A stretch of DNA of 64,000 nucleotides from Sandaracinus amylolyticus (GCF_021631985.1 NZ_CP070225.1:6014001-6078000); one strand, 5' to 3'; numbered from the stretch's first letter, positions 24,304 through 32,984 are shown. The notes: generated by a model not told the origin, from the letters alone. A program made the numbers and translations.

Positions 24304-24958
24304 CGAAGAAGAGGACGGCGAGCGCGCGCCGGTGTGGCCGGCGTTCGGCGACATGATGGCGTGCCTCTTCGGCATGTTCGCCCTCTTCTTCACGTGGGCG
24401 GTCGTGCTCGAGGTCGGCACCGCCGAGGAGCTGCGCGACGAGCGCGCGCGTGCTGCGGAGGAGCGCGCGCGGGCCGAGGCCGACCGTGCGCGCGCCGAGG
24501 CCGAGCGCGAGCGGCTCGCCGCGCTGGAGCGCGCGCTCGCGGGCCCGCTCGCGGCGGGGCGCATCAGCCTCACCGATGGGCGCATCGGGATCCGCGGAAG
24601 CGTGCTCTTCGATCTGAACTCGTCGGCGCTCAAGCCCGAGGGTCTCTCGGTGCTCACCGACGTCGCACCGCCGCTCGCCACGTACCTCGGCGCGCACGAC
24701 GCGATGATCATGGTGAGCGGGTTCACCGACGATCTTCCGCGGCGCGCCGCCGACGGCGACAACTGGCAGCTCTCCGCGGAGCGCGCGCTCACCGTCGTGC
24801 GCGCGCTGATCGCGGCGGGTGTGCCGAGCGATCGTGTGTTCGGCGCGGGCTTCGGCGAGACGCATCCGGTCGCGCCCAACGACACCGACGAGAACCGCGC
24901 GCGCAACCGGCGCGTCGAGATCGCGCCGGTGCCGCGCTTGGTCGGAGGGGCGCCGTGA
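24290..24958 (+). CDS. MotB-like OmpA family protein
   Basis: A 222-residue protein from GTG 24290, 14 bp inside the preceding gene. The single N-terminal helix starts with AFGDMMACLFGMFALFFTWA (residues 18-37), with Asp21 where MotB/ZorB have the proton-carrying Asp. It is followed by a coiled linker and an OmpA-type peptidoglycan-binding domain (VLFDLNSSALKPEG, GFTDD with Asp147, LSAERA with Arg165, ending NRARNRRVEI). It would be the stator partner of the DUF802 protein. It overlaps the next gene as GTGA. Confidence 0.92.
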   Translation: MFAPDEEEDGERAPVWPAFGDMMACLFGMFALFFTWAVVLEVGTAEELRDERARAAEERARAEADRARAEAERERLAALERALAGPLAAGRISLTDGRIGIRGSVLFDLNSSALKPEGLSVLTDVAPPLATYLGAHDAMIMVSGFTDDLPRRAADGDNWQLSAERALTVVRALIAAGVPSDRVFGAGFGETHPVAPNDTDENRARNRRVEIAPVPRLVGGAP

Positions 24959-25497
24959 GCGACGAGCTCGCGGCGCGACTCCGCCTCGTCGAGGCCGAGG
25001 GCACCGGTGACGTCGAGGGGCTCGCGCTCGTGCGCACGCTGATCGAGCGCGCCGAGTCGCTGCCCGCGAACGGTCGCGCGCGCCTCCTCGCACGCGCCGA
25101 GGCGCTCCTCGATGGCTACCGCGAGCGCACGCCGGTGATCGTCCCCGAGCCTCCCAGCCCGCCCGACGACAGCGCGTGGCGCGAGGCGCTCGCTGCACGC
25201 GCGCACGCGCGTCCGCCGCGGGTGCGCACCGACGAGCGCTCGGTCGAGATCGTCTCCGAGATCCGCGCCACTGCGGCGTCGACGCGCGCGGCCGAGCAGG
25301 TCCCCGAAGCTGCGGGCCCCTACAACGGCGCGGCGGTCGCGGCCCGGGCGCTGGACGAGCTCGTCGCGATCGCGCCCGGGTACGTGGGCAGCTACATCGC
25401 GTGGCTCGAAGATCTGGCGTGCCTCGCCGATCTCCCGGCCGAGCGCCGCACCGCGCGCCCCAAGGCCGCCGCCCGGCGCTCCCGCCGCGAGCCCTGA
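24955..25497 (+). CDS. DUF2894 family protein
   Basis: A 180-residue soluble protein from GTG 24955. The C-terminal domain matches DUF2894: GPYNGAAVAARALDELVAIA followed by PGYVGSYIAWLEDLACL and a basic tail. The N-terminal part is helical with a proline-rich linker at about 60-75. DUF2894 is the usual last gene of the DUF3348-DUF802-OmpA operon. The role is unknown; it could be a cytoplasmic regulator or effector of the motor. Confidence 0.88.
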   Translation: MSDELAARLRLVEAEGTGDVEGLALVRTLIERAESLPANGRARLLARAEALLDGYRERTPVIVPEPPSPPDDSAWREALAARAHARPPRVRTDERSVEIVSEIRATAASTRAAEQVPEAAGPYNGAAVAARALDELVAIAPGYVGSYIAWLEDLACLADLPAERRTARPKAAARRSRREP

Positions 25498-25596
25498 AGA
25501 GAGAAAATTGTCCGGCGCGGGCCGGCTCGAACGTCGAGGGATCGACGGCGCGCGACGCGGGACGATCCCGCGCGAGACGCCGAGGCGAGGAGCCCC

Positions 25597-26202
25597 ATGC
25601 GACGCATCGTGACGTTCGAGCGAGTGAGCACCGACGGATACTTCGCGCGCCCCGACGGCAGCCTGGACTGGGCGGTGCCGGATCCCGAGCTCGATCGCGA
25701 CGCGGTCTCCGCGATCCCGCGCTTCGACACGATCCTGCTCGGCCGCCGCACCTTCGAGATGTTCGAGATGGCGTGGCGACCGGCCGAGGGGGCGGCGCCG
25801 AGCGACGAAGATCCCCACGAGCCGGGGCGCCGCTCCGACGAGATGCGCGCGATGGGGCGCATGATCGACGAGGCCACGAAGTGGGTGTTCTCGCGGACGC
25901 TCGCGAAGCCGACGTGGCGCAACTCCAAGCTGGTGCGAGCGTTCGATCCGCGCGAGATCGAGGCGCTCAAGCGCAGCCCCGGCAAGGACGTGATCGTGTT
26001 CGGCAGCGGCTCGATCGTGTCGGCGCTGACCGAGCACGGGCTGATCGACGAGTACCAGATCATCGTGTGCCCGGTGCTGCTCGGGCGCGGGCGGCCGTGG
26101 CTCGACGGCGCGTCGCGCTCGTCGCACCTCGCGCTGCAGGAGACGAAGGCGTACCGATCGGGCAACGTCATGCTGCGCTACACCCGCCGAGGAGAGATGT
26201 GA
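25597..26202 (+). CDS. Dihydrofolate-reductase-like (RibD C-terminal) protein
   Basis: A 201-residue protein of the YwjB/YyaP type. It begins MRRIVTFERVSTDGYFARPD, with TILLGRRTFEMFEMAW, DVIVFGSGSIVSALTEHGLI and LLGRGRPWLDG, the NADPH-binding fold of RibD C-terminal reductases. The substrate is unknown. It overlaps the following YCII gene by one base (TGATG), so it belongs to the sigma-factor operon. Such reductases are common companions of ECF42 sigma factors. Confidence 0.9.
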   Translation: MRRIVTFERVSTDGYFARPDGSLDWAVPDPELDRDAVSAIPRFDTILLGRRTFEMFEMAWRPAEGAAPSDEDPHEPGRRSDEMRAMGRMIDEATKWVFSRTLAKPTWRNSKLVRAFDPREIEALKRSPGKDVIVFGSGSIVSALTEHGLIDEYQIIVCPVLLGRGRPWLDGASRSSHLALQETKAYRSGNVMLRYTRRGEM

Positions 26203-26558
26203 TGAGCGAGTTCGTCTTCTTCTTCCGCGCGAGCGATGCGGCGCAGCGCGAGGCGATGGGCACGCCCGAGCGCGCGCAGCAGAGCATGCAGAAGTGGCTC
26301 GCGTGGACGCGCGAGCTCGAAGCGGGCGGGCACCTGAAGAGCGGTGGTCTGCCGCTCGAGCGAGACGGGCGCGTGGTGCGCGGCAAGGACGTGGTCGTGA
26401 CCGACGGGCCCTACGTCGAGGTGAAGGATCTCGTCGCGGGCTTCATCGTGATCGAGGCGCGCGACATCGCGCAGGCGGTCGAGCTCTCGAAGGGATGCCC
26501 GATGCTGGCGGGCGGAGGCTCGGTCGAGATCCGCCCGGTGATCGCGCACATGACGTGA
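26202..26558 (+). CDS. YCII-related (DGPF) domain protein
   Basis: A 118-residue protein beginning MSEFVFFFRASDAAQREAMG, with KWLAWTRELEAGGHLKSGG and VVTDGPYVEVKDLVAGFIVI (the DGPF signature as DGPY), ending MLAGGGSVEIRPV. These small ferredoxin-like-fold proteins are encoded beside ECF42 sigma factors and may act with them. The start is ATG 26202, with GGAGAG upstream. It lies 4 bp from the sigma gene. Confidence 0.93.
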   Translation: MSEFVFFFRASDAAQREAMGTPERAQQSMQKWLAWTRELEAGGHLKSGGLPLERDGRVVRGKDVVVTDGPYVEVKDLVAGFIVIEARDIAQAVELSKGCPMLAGGGSVEIRPVIAHMT

Positions 26559-26562
26559 GCGC

Positions 26563-27789
26563 GTGGAGCTCGAGGCGCACCTCTTCCGGCGCGAGTCGGC
26601 GCGGTTGGTCGCCGCGCTGACGCGCGTCTTCGGCGTGCACAACCTCGCGCTCGCCGAGGACGTCGTGCAGGACGCGTTCTGCCGCGCGCTCGAGGTGTGG
26701 CGCACGCGCGGTGTGCCCGACAATCCGTCGGCGTGGCTCACCGCGACCGCGAAGCACCGCGCGCTCGACGTGATGCGCCGCGAGCGCACCGCGCGCACGT
26801 TCGCGCCCGAGCTCGCGCGCCTCCTCGACGACGAGCTCGTCGAGGAGGCGTTCGCCCCGCACACGATCCGCGACGAGCAGCTGCGCATGATGTTCTCGTG
26901 CGCCCACGCGCGGCTGCCCGAGGAGGCGCGGATCGCGCTGATCCTGAACCTGCTCTGCGGGTTCGGCGCGAGCGAGATCGCGAGCGCGCTGCTCACCGGG
27001 CGCGCCGCGATCGAGAAGCGCATCGCGCGCGGCAAGAAGGTGCTCGCGAGCGCGCGCACGCTCTTCGATCTCGACGACGCCGAGCTGGGAGCGCGTCAGC
27101 CGACCGTGCAGCGCGCGCTCTACGTGCTGTTCAACGAGGGCTACCACGGCGCGTCGGAGAGCCCGGTGCGCGTCGAGCTGTGCGCCGAGGCGATCCAGCT
27201 CGCCGCGCTCCTCGGCGAGCATCCGCGCACCGCGACGCCGGCGACCCACGCGCTCGGCGCGCTGATGTGTCTCCACGCCGCGCGACTGCCGGCGCGGATG
27301 GACGAGACCGGCGTGCCGATCGCGCTGGCCGATCAGGATCGCGCCCGCTGGGATGCGCGCCTCGTCGCCGAGGGCCTCGCGCTGCTCGAGCGCTCGGCGA
27401 GCGGGCACGACGTCACGACGTACCACCTCGAGTCCGCGATCGCCGCGCTGCACGCGAGCGCGCGCACGCTCGACGAGACCGACTGGAGCACGATCGTGAC
27501 GCTCTACGATCGTGCGATGGCGATCGCGCCCTCCCCGGTGATCGCGCTCAACCGTGCGATCGCGATCGCGCAGCGCGACGGGCCCGAGCATGGCATCGAC
27601 GCGATCGACGCGATCGTGGATCGCGAGCGGCTCGCGCGATATCCGTTCCTGCCCGCGGCGCTCGGCGAGCTCGAGCTGCGCCGAGGCAATCGCATTGCCG
27701 CACGCGCTCATCTGCGGAACGCGCTGGTGCTCGCGCGCAGCGATGCGGAGCGTCGGTTCCTCGAGAAGCGGCTCCGCGCGTGCGAGTGA
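26563..27789 (+). CDS. ECF42-type RNA polymerase sigma factor
   Basis: A 408-residue sigma factor. Region 2 is at about 15-80 (LAEDVVQDAFCRALEVW and WLTATAKHRALDVMRRE), and region 4 is around 110-160 (LRMMFSCAHARLPEEARIAL, then ALLTGRAAIEKRIARGKK). The C-terminal 200 residues carry the DUF6596/TPR-like extension of group ECF42 (LYVLFNEGYHGASES, ALNRAIAIAQRDGPEHG). ECF42 has no linked anti-sigma; its C-terminal extension is thought to control it. The start is GTG 26563. Confidence 0.93.
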   Translation: MELEAHLFRRESARLVAALTRVFGVHNLALAEDVVQDAFCRALEVWRTRGVPDNPSAWLTATAKHRALDVMRRERTARTFAPELARLLDDELVEEAFAPHTIRDEQLRMMFSCAHARLPEEARIALILNLLCGFGASEIASALLTGRAAIEKRIARGKKVLASARTLFDLDDAELGARQPTVQRALYVLFNEGYHGASESPVRVELCAEAIQLAALLGEHPRTATPATHALGALMCLHAARLPARMDETGVPIALADQDRARWDARLVAEGLALLERSASGHDVTTYHLESAIAALHASARTLDETDWSTIVTLYDRAMAIAPSPVIALNRAIAIAQRDGPEHGIDAIDAIVDRERLARYPFLPAALGELELRRGNRIAARAHLRNALVLARSDAERRFLEKRLRACE

Positions 27790-28986
27790 TCAGGCGACCG
27801 CGGCGTCCCACTCGATGCGGTGCCGGAAGAGCCACGCGAGCGAGCGCTCGTTCGCCTCTTCGCTCTGCATCCGCAGCACCCACGGCATGACCAGATCGCG
27901 CGCCCAGCGCCCGACCGGGCCGAGGGTCTTCGCGCTGCCGGTCCTCGCGCCGTGCGCGACGACGCGCTCCACCCGCGCGCGACGCAGCGACTCGTAGGCC
28001 GCGAGCGCACCGGGCACGTCGTCGACGTCGCGCAGACATCGCGCGAGCTCGACCGCGTCCTCGGCCGCCATCGACGCGCCCTGCCCCGACGACGGCGACG
28101 CAGCGTGCGCTGCATCGCCGATCACGACGATCGGCCCGCGCGACCAGGTCGGCACGCGCGGCACGTCGTACTGGCTCCTCGCGATCAGCGAGCCCTCGGT
28201 CGCCGCGATCACCTCGGCGAGCGGAGTGCGATCCGCCGACGCGAGCTCGATCAGATGCGCTCTCCAGTCGTGGCTCGCGAGCGCTTCGCGCGTGGGCTCC
28301 TCGGCGCGCGCGGGGTTCGCGAACCACCAGATCTCGCGCGAGGGGCTCACCGTGATCCCGAAGAAGCAGCGGTGCCCGAAGATCATCCGGTACGTGCCCG
28401 GCGCGAGCTCGACCGACGCCGAACGCGTGAAGCCGCCGACGTCGAGGAGCCCGTTGTAGCGAGGACGCGGCGCGCCGGGATCGATCACCTCGCGCACCCG
28501 CGAGCGAAGCCCGTCGGCGCCGATCAGCACGTCGCCCTCGACACCGTCCCCGTCGTCGAACGACGCGACCACGCGGCCACCGCGCGTGATGGTCGCGCCG
28601 GTGAAGCGCTTGCCGTGCACGATCTCGATCCCGCGGCGCCGCGCCTCCTCCGAGACGATGCGGTAGAGGTCCGCACGCTTCAGCGTGTGGGTCACGGTGC
28701 CGTCGGGGAGCGTGCCGCCGATCGGCACCGTGCCGAGCACGCGACCGGTGCCGCTGCAGAGCTCGATCGCGCGCGACGCGAACCCCGCCGCCTTCACTTG
28801 CTCGTGCACCCCGATGGTGCGCATCGCGTCGAGCCCGTTCACCGCGACCGTGAGCCACGCACCAGCCGCGAGCGACGCGCTCGGCTCGTAGGTCTCGTAG
28901 ATCGTCGCCGCGATCCCGGCGCGCGCGAGGGCGAGCGCGGCGCACGGCCCCGCGATGCCCGCGCCGATCACGATCGCGCGCTTCAT
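27790..28986 (-). CDS. FAD-dependent monooxygenase
   Basis: A 398-residue flavoprotein of the PHBH fold. It has an N-terminal Rossmann motif IVIGAGIAGPCAALALARAG, a DG motif VLIGADGLRSRVRE at about 155-168, and the GD motif VVIGDAAHAASPSSGQGAS at about 285-303. The substrate is unknown; such enzymes often hydroxylate drugs or aromatics. ATG 28986 shares ATGA with the upstream gene. Together they form the minus-strand operon facing the MarR regulator, so they are probably its targets. Confidence 0.93.
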   Translation of the reverse strand: MKRAIVIGAGIAGPCAALALARAGIAATIYETYEPSASLAAGAWLTVAVNGLDAMRTIGVHEQVKAAGFASRAIELCSGTGRVLGTVPIGGTLPDGTVTHTLKRADLYRIVSEEARRRGIEIVHGKRFTGATITRGGRVVASFDDGDGVEGDVLIGADGLRSRVREVIDPGAPRPRYNGLLDVGGFTRSASVELAPGTYRMIFGHRCFFGITVSPSREIWWFANPARAEEPTREALASHDWRAHLIELASADRTPLAEVIAATEGSLIARSQYDVPRVPTWSRGPIVVIGDAAHAASPSSGQGASMAAEDAVELARCLRDVDDVPGALAAYESLRRARVERVVAHGARTGSAKTLGPVGRWARDLVMPWVLRMQSEEANERSLAWLFRHRIEWDAAVA

Positions 28987-29660
28987 GCGATCTCCACGTC
29001 GGACGCGCCGCCGCTCACGTCGATCTCGTAGCCGTCGGCGCCGCGCACCAGGCCCGCGGACTCGAGGCGCGCCGCGCCGCCGATCGCCTCGAAGCGACGG
29101 TCGTCGAGCCGCAGCGACGACACGCCGCCGTGCACCGAGACCGCGACCCCGACCTCGACGGGGCGTCGCACCCGCAGCCGGCTCGCGCCGCCCGAGATGC
29201 GGATCGGCACGATGCCCGCGGGGCGCGGCAGATCGAGCTCGACGTCGCTGCACCCGCCGCCGACCTCGATGGCAGTGAGGGTGGCGCGCGTGAGCTCGCC
29301 GGTGAGCGACGAGACGCCGCCCCGCACCGAGAGCGACCACGCGACCGCCGGGTGCAGCACGATCGCGAGCTCGTCACGCTCACCGATGAAGAGCGCGTGC
29401 AGCCAGTCGGTCGCCGACATCGGCCACGACACGCGCACCTCGCTGCCGTGCACGCGCAGCCGCGGCACCGGACCGACGCCGGGATCGAGCGCGATCAGCG
29501 CACCGGCGCTCGGGTCGACGCGGACGTGGGTGCGGCAGAGGCCGGACGCGATCACCAGGCGCATGCGCGTCTGGCCGTCGTAGGGGATCGAGAGCGCGCC
29601 GGTGGGCTCGCTCGGGGGGCGCGCGGAGGTGCGGTAGGGGTCGCTGCCGGGCTCGTTCAT
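28983..29660 (-). CDS. Beta-rich GIN-like domain protein
   Basis: A 225-residue protein without a signal peptide. The C-terminal 130 residues are repeating short strands with the recurring pattern GGxSxLxxxL (SVRGGVSSLTGELT, EVGGGCSDVELDLP, RISGGASRLRVRRP, SVHGGVSSLRLDDR, DVSGGASDVEIA), reminiscent of adhesin-like or GIN-type beta solenoids. The same pattern makes up the C-terminal half of the divergent MarR protein. The molecular role is unknown. It is coupled to the monooxygenase gene. Confidence 0.8.
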   Translation of the reverse strand: MNEPGSDPYRTSARPPSEPTGALSIPYDGQTRMRLVIASGLCRTHVRVDPSAGALIALDPGVGPVPRLRVHGSEVRVSWPMSATDWLHALFIGERDELAIVLHPAVAWSLSVRGGVSSLTGELTRATLTAIEVGGGCSDVELDLPRPAGIVPIRISGGASRLRVRRPVEVGVAVSVHGGVSSLRLDDRRFEAIGGAARLESAGLVRGADGYEIDVSGGASDVEIA

Positions 29661-29734
29661 CGTCGATCTCCTCGGGTTGGCGGGGGGAGAGCGTCGCGGT
29701 AGCGTTGGCGCTCACCCAACCAGACTCTCTGACC

Positions 29735-29763
29735 GTCGATATCTTAGTGGCTAAGATATCGAC
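29735..29763. promoter_or_regulatory. Perfect inverted repeat, probable MarR operator
   Basis: GTCGATATCTTAG-TGG-CTAAGATATCGAC has 13-bp perfect arms. It lies 25 bp before the GTG start of the MarR gene and 75 bp from the divergent operon start, so one dimer site could control both directions. Confidence 0.8.
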
Positions 29764-29787
29764 TCGTCAAGAAGGCGAGCGTCCGTC

Positions 29788-30885
29788 GTGTCCCGTCCCC
29801 GCAAGTCCGACCGTGTCCGGCCGCTCGAGCGCGCGCTCCATCGCGTGGGCGAGGCCGAGCGCCGCCTCCGCCAGGCCGCTGCGGATCGTCTCGGCCTCGG
29901 CATCACGGATCTCGAGGCGCTGCTCCTGCTCGACGAGTCGGGCCCGATCGCCGCGGGGCGCATCGCCGAGGCGCTGGTGATCACCACCGGCGCGGTCACC
30001 GGGCTCGTCGATCGCCTCGAGCGCGCGGGCTGGGTGCAGCGCACCCGCGGCGAGGCCGATCGCCGGCAGGTGTTGGTCGAGCTCGCGCCGGCGCGACGCG
30101 ACGTGATCGACGCGCACCGAGCGTCGCGCGAGCGGCTGCTCGTGGAAGCGCTCTCGGGCGTCGACGACGCGACGCTCTCCGCCAGCATCGCGCTGCTCGA
30201 GACCGCGGCGGAGCGCCTGCTCGCGGGCATCGCGGCGTTCGGGCAGCCGCCGGTCGACGAGAGCGCCGAGCGCGCGAGCGAGGACGGCACGCGCGCGCCG
30301 ATCGGGAGCGCCGAGCGCGGCCGGCTGCGCTTCGTGTCCGGCGCGCCGAAGCTGACGCTGCGCGGGGCGCGCATCCGCGACCTCTACCGCGCAACCTTCG
30401 ACGGCAAGCGCCCGCAGGTGCGCGTCGAGCCCGACGGCACCGTGACCTTCCAGTACAAGGGCTTCTCCTGGCTCGGCCGTCACGATCTCGGCGCCGAGCT
30501 CGTGCTCACCAGCGCGGTGCCGTGGACGATCGAGATCAAGGGCGGCGTCGCCCAGCTCGATGCGGATCTGCGCGACGTGGACGTGCGCGCGATCGACATC
30601 ACCGGCGGCGCGAGCGAGTGCGAGCTCCACCTGCCGAGGCCGCGCGGCACCGCGACGCTGCGCGTGACCGGCGGCGCGAACCACGTCGTGGTGCGACGCC
30701 CGCGCGGCGCGGCGGCGCAGGCGGTGGTCCGCGGTGGCGCGAACAGCCTCGCGTTCGACGATCAGCGCATGGGCTCGTTCGGCGCGACCGCGCGCTTCGC
30801 GACACGCGGCTGGGAGAGCGCGGCGGATCGCTGGTCGATCGAGCTCACCGGCGGCGCGAGTGATCTGTCGGTGACCGAGGAGTGA
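29788..30885 (+). CDS. MarR regulator fused to a GIN-like beta domain
   Basis: A 365-residue protein from GTG 29788. Residues 1 to about 150 are a MarR winged helix: DLEALLLLDESGPIAAGRIA, LVITTGAVTGLVDRLERAG, then WVQRTRGEADRRQVLVEL (the wing). After a linker, residues about 175-365 are short beta strands with the GG-A/V-x-x-L pattern (DITGGASECELHLP, RVTGGANHVVVRRP, LTGGASDLSVTE), paralogous to the divergently encoded protein. MarR proteins normally stop at about 150 residues, so the fusion is unusual. The second domain may sense a ligand or bind its relative. It converges with the LysR gene and overlaps its end. Confidence 0.9.
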   Translation: MSRPRKSDRVRPLERALHRVGEAERRLRQAAADRLGLGITDLEALLLLDESGPIAAGRIAEALVITTGAVTGLVDRLERAGWVQRTRGEADRRQVLVELAPARRDVIDAHRASRERLLVEALSGVDDATLSASIALLETAAERLLAGIAAFGQPPVDESAERASEDGTRAPIGSAERGRLRFVSGAPKLTLRGARIRDLYRATFDGKRPQVRVEPDGTVTFQYKGFSWLGRHDLGAELVLTSAVPWTIEIKGGVAQLDADLRDVDVRAIDITGGASECELHLPRPRGTATLRVTGGANHVVVRRPRGAAAQAVVRGGANSLAFDDQRMGSFGATARFATRGWESAADRWSIELTGGASDLSVTEE

Positions 30886-31858
30886 GGGTCGAAACATCGG
30901 CTCGCCGGCGGAGGGCCCTCCCGTCCGCGTGCGCCGCACGCCCTCCGCCAGCGAGCACTCCAGCTGGACTGATCTCGCGGAACACGCGCGCGAGGTGATC
31001 GAGGAACACGCGCACCTTGGGCAGGAGGTGCCGGTTGGGCGGATAGAGCGCGTGGATCGGCCACGACGCGTTCCCGTGCTCGTCGAGCACCGTGACGAGC
31101 TCGCCGCGCTCGAGCCAGCCGCGCGCGAGGAAGTCGAAGAGCGTCACGATGCCGCGCCCCGACGCCGCGAGCTGCGCGAGCACGTCGGCATCGTTCACGT
31201 GACAGGGCCCGGCGATCTCCTGGGTGTACGTGCCGTGCTCCCCCGAGAACGTGAAGGGCCGCGGGCGGCCCGCGTCGAGCCATCCGAGGCAGCGATGCGA
31301 CGCGAGATCCGCGGGCGTGCGCGGCGTGCCGTGCTTGCGCAGATAGCCCGGCGACGCGCAGCGCAGCAGCCGCGTCTCGCCGAGCTTGCGCGCGATGAGG
31401 CTCGAGCTCGCGAGCGGTCCGATGCGCACCAGCACGTCGACGCCCTCGACCACCGGATCGACGAGCTGATCGCGCAGCGTGAGGTGGACCTGCACGTCGG
31501 GATGACGATCGAGGAAGCGCGGCAGCGAGGGACCGACGATCGTGCGACCGAGGTTCGTCGCGGTCTCGACGCGCAGCAGACCCGAGGGGCGCTTCTTCGC
31601 GTGGGCGATCGCGTCGCGCGCCTCGTCGAGCTCCGCGAGCGCACGCACGCAGCGATCGTGGAACGCCTGACCGTCGTGGGTGAGGCGCAGCGAGCGCGTG
31701 GTGCGCGCGAGCAGCGCGACGCCGAGCTCGCGCTCGAGCAACGCGACGCGACGGCTCACCGCCGACGGAGTGACCCCGAGCTTCCGCGCCGCCGCCGCGA
31801 AGCTGCCGGTCTCGACGCTCAGCACGAGACAGCGGATGCCGTCGATGCCCTCCAGCAC
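30845..31858 (-). CDS. LysR family transcriptional regulator
   Basis: A 337-residue regulator. The winged HTH is N-terminal (VETGSFAAAARKLGVTPSAV, SRRVALLERELGVALLARTT), and the LysR substrate domain follows (GLLRVETATNLGRTIVGPSL). The C-terminal tail beyond the usual end is Arg-rich and overlaps the MarR gene end by 41 bp. GTG 31858 matches the usual distance to the HTH; GTG 31882 is an alternative. It is divergent from the quinone oxidoreductase gene, the likely target. Confidence 0.92.
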   Translation of the reverse strand: MLEGIDGIRCLVLSVETGSFAAAARKLGVTPSAVSRRVALLERELGVALLARTTRSLRLTHDGQAFHDRCVRALAELDEARDAIAHAKKRPSGLLRVETATNLGRTIVGPSLPRFLDRHPDVQVHLTLRDQLVDPVVEGVDVLVRIGPLASSSLIARKLGETRLLRCASPGYLRKHGTPRTPADLASHRCLGWLDAGRPRPFTFSGEHGTYTQEIAGPCHVNDADVLAQLAASGRGIVTLFDFLARGWLERGELVTVLDEHGNASWPIHALYPPNRHLLPKVRVFLDHLARVFREISPAGVLAGGGRAAHADGRALRRRADVSTLTPRSPTDHSRRR

Positions 31859-31956
31859 GCGCGATTCGTTCCCTTTCTGCACGAGTGACGTGCGCTGGCG
31901 GGTTCTACCGCATCCCTGCGCACGAATGCATGTCTCGCGCATCGGAGGTGCTCGAG

Positions 31957-32979
31957 ATGCAGGCAGTCGTGATCGGGAAGCCGGGCGCAGGTGTGGACGC
32001 GTGGACGCTGGTCGAGCGCGCGCGTCCGGAGCCCGGGCCGGGACAGGTGCTGGTGCGGATGCACGCGGCATCGGTGAACTACCGCGACCTGATGATCGCG
32101 AAGGGGCTCTACGGCGGTCCGGTGAAGGAGCAGCTCGTGGTGCTCTCGGACGGCGCGGGCGAGATCGCCGCGCTCGGCGACGGCGTGACCGGGCTGCGGG
32201 TCGGCGAGCGCGTGACCAGCGCGTACTACCCGACGTGGCACGCCGGGCCCTACCGCGCGGAGCACGAGTCGGCGTCGCTCGGCATCGGTCGCAACGACGG
32301 AGTGCTCGCGCAATACGTGGTGCTGCCCGCGCGCGCCGTCGCCGCGATGCCGGCGTCGCTCTCGTTCGAGCAGGCCGCGACGCTGCCCTGCGCCGCGCTG
32401 ACCGCGTGGCAGGCGGTGTTCGAGGGCGCATCGCGGCTCGTGGCCGGCGAGAGCGTGCTCGTGCAGGGGACGGGCGGCGTCTCGCTCTTCGCGGCGCAGC
32501 TCGCGCTCGCGAGCGGTGCGCGGGTGATCGCGACGTCGTCGAGCGAGGCGAAGCTCGCGCGGCTGCAGACGATGGGGGTGCGCGATCTCGTGCACACCGG
32601 CACCCATCCGGAGTGGCACGAGCAGGTCCTGCGCATGACCGGGGGCGAGGGTGTCGATCACGTGCTCGACGTGGGCGGCGCGGCGACGCTCGCGCGCTCG
32701 CTGCAGGCGGTGCGCGTCGGAGGACGCGTGGCGGTGCTCGGCCTGCTCGGGGGGATGGGGCAGACCATCGATCCGCTGCCGATCCTGTTCCGCAGCGTGA
32801 CCGTCGAGGGCATGCACGTCGGCTCGGTGTCGATGCTCGAGCGCCTCTCGCGCGCGATCGATCGCCTCGCGATCCAGCCGGTGGTCGACGAGGTCTTCGA
32901 GGTGCGCGACGCGCCGCGCGCCCTCGCGAAGCTCGCGGCGAGCACGCACTTCGGGAAGATCGTGATCCGCGTGCCCTGA
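31957..32979 (+). CDS. Zinc-type alcohol dehydrogenase-like / quinone oxidoreductase
   Basis: A 340-residue medium-chain reductase. It begins MQAVVIGKPGAGVDAWTLVE, with the GroES-like part (VRMHAASVNYRDLMIAKGLY) and a nucleotide-binding part (VLVQGTGGVSLFAAQLALAS, DHVLDVGGAATLARSL). No structural zinc cysteines are visible, so it is of the zinc-independent type. ATG 31957 follows GGAGGTGCTCGAG. It is probably under the divergent LysR regulator. Confidence 0.92.
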   Translation: MQAVVIGKPGAGVDAWTLVERARPEPGPGQVLVRMHAASVNYRDLMIAKGLYGGPVKEQLVVLSDGAGEIAALGDGVTGLRVGERVTSAYYPTWHAGPYRAEHESASLGIGRNDGVLAQYVVLPARAVAAMPASLSFEQAATLPCAALTAWQAVFEGASRLVAGESVLVQGTGGVSLFAAQLALASGARVIATSSSEAKLARLQTMGVRDLVHTGTHPEWHEQVLRMTGGEGVDHVLDVGGAATLARSLQAVRVGGRVAVLGLLGGMGQTIDPLPILFRSVTVEGMHVGSVSMLERLSRAIDRLAIQPVVDEVFEVRDAPRALAKLAASTHFGKIVIRVP

Positions 32980-32984
32980 CGCGA

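Noticed and set aside
21871-24958. Flagellar MotAB
   Set aside because: The channel protein lacks the MotA cytoplasmic torque loop and has a long C-terminal tail; no flagellar genes are nearby.
20758-26127. A very long open minus-strand frame across the motor operon
   Set aside because: It is antisense to several well-identified genes and is Arg/Ala/His-rich throughout, as expected from the complementary strand of high-G+C coding DNA.
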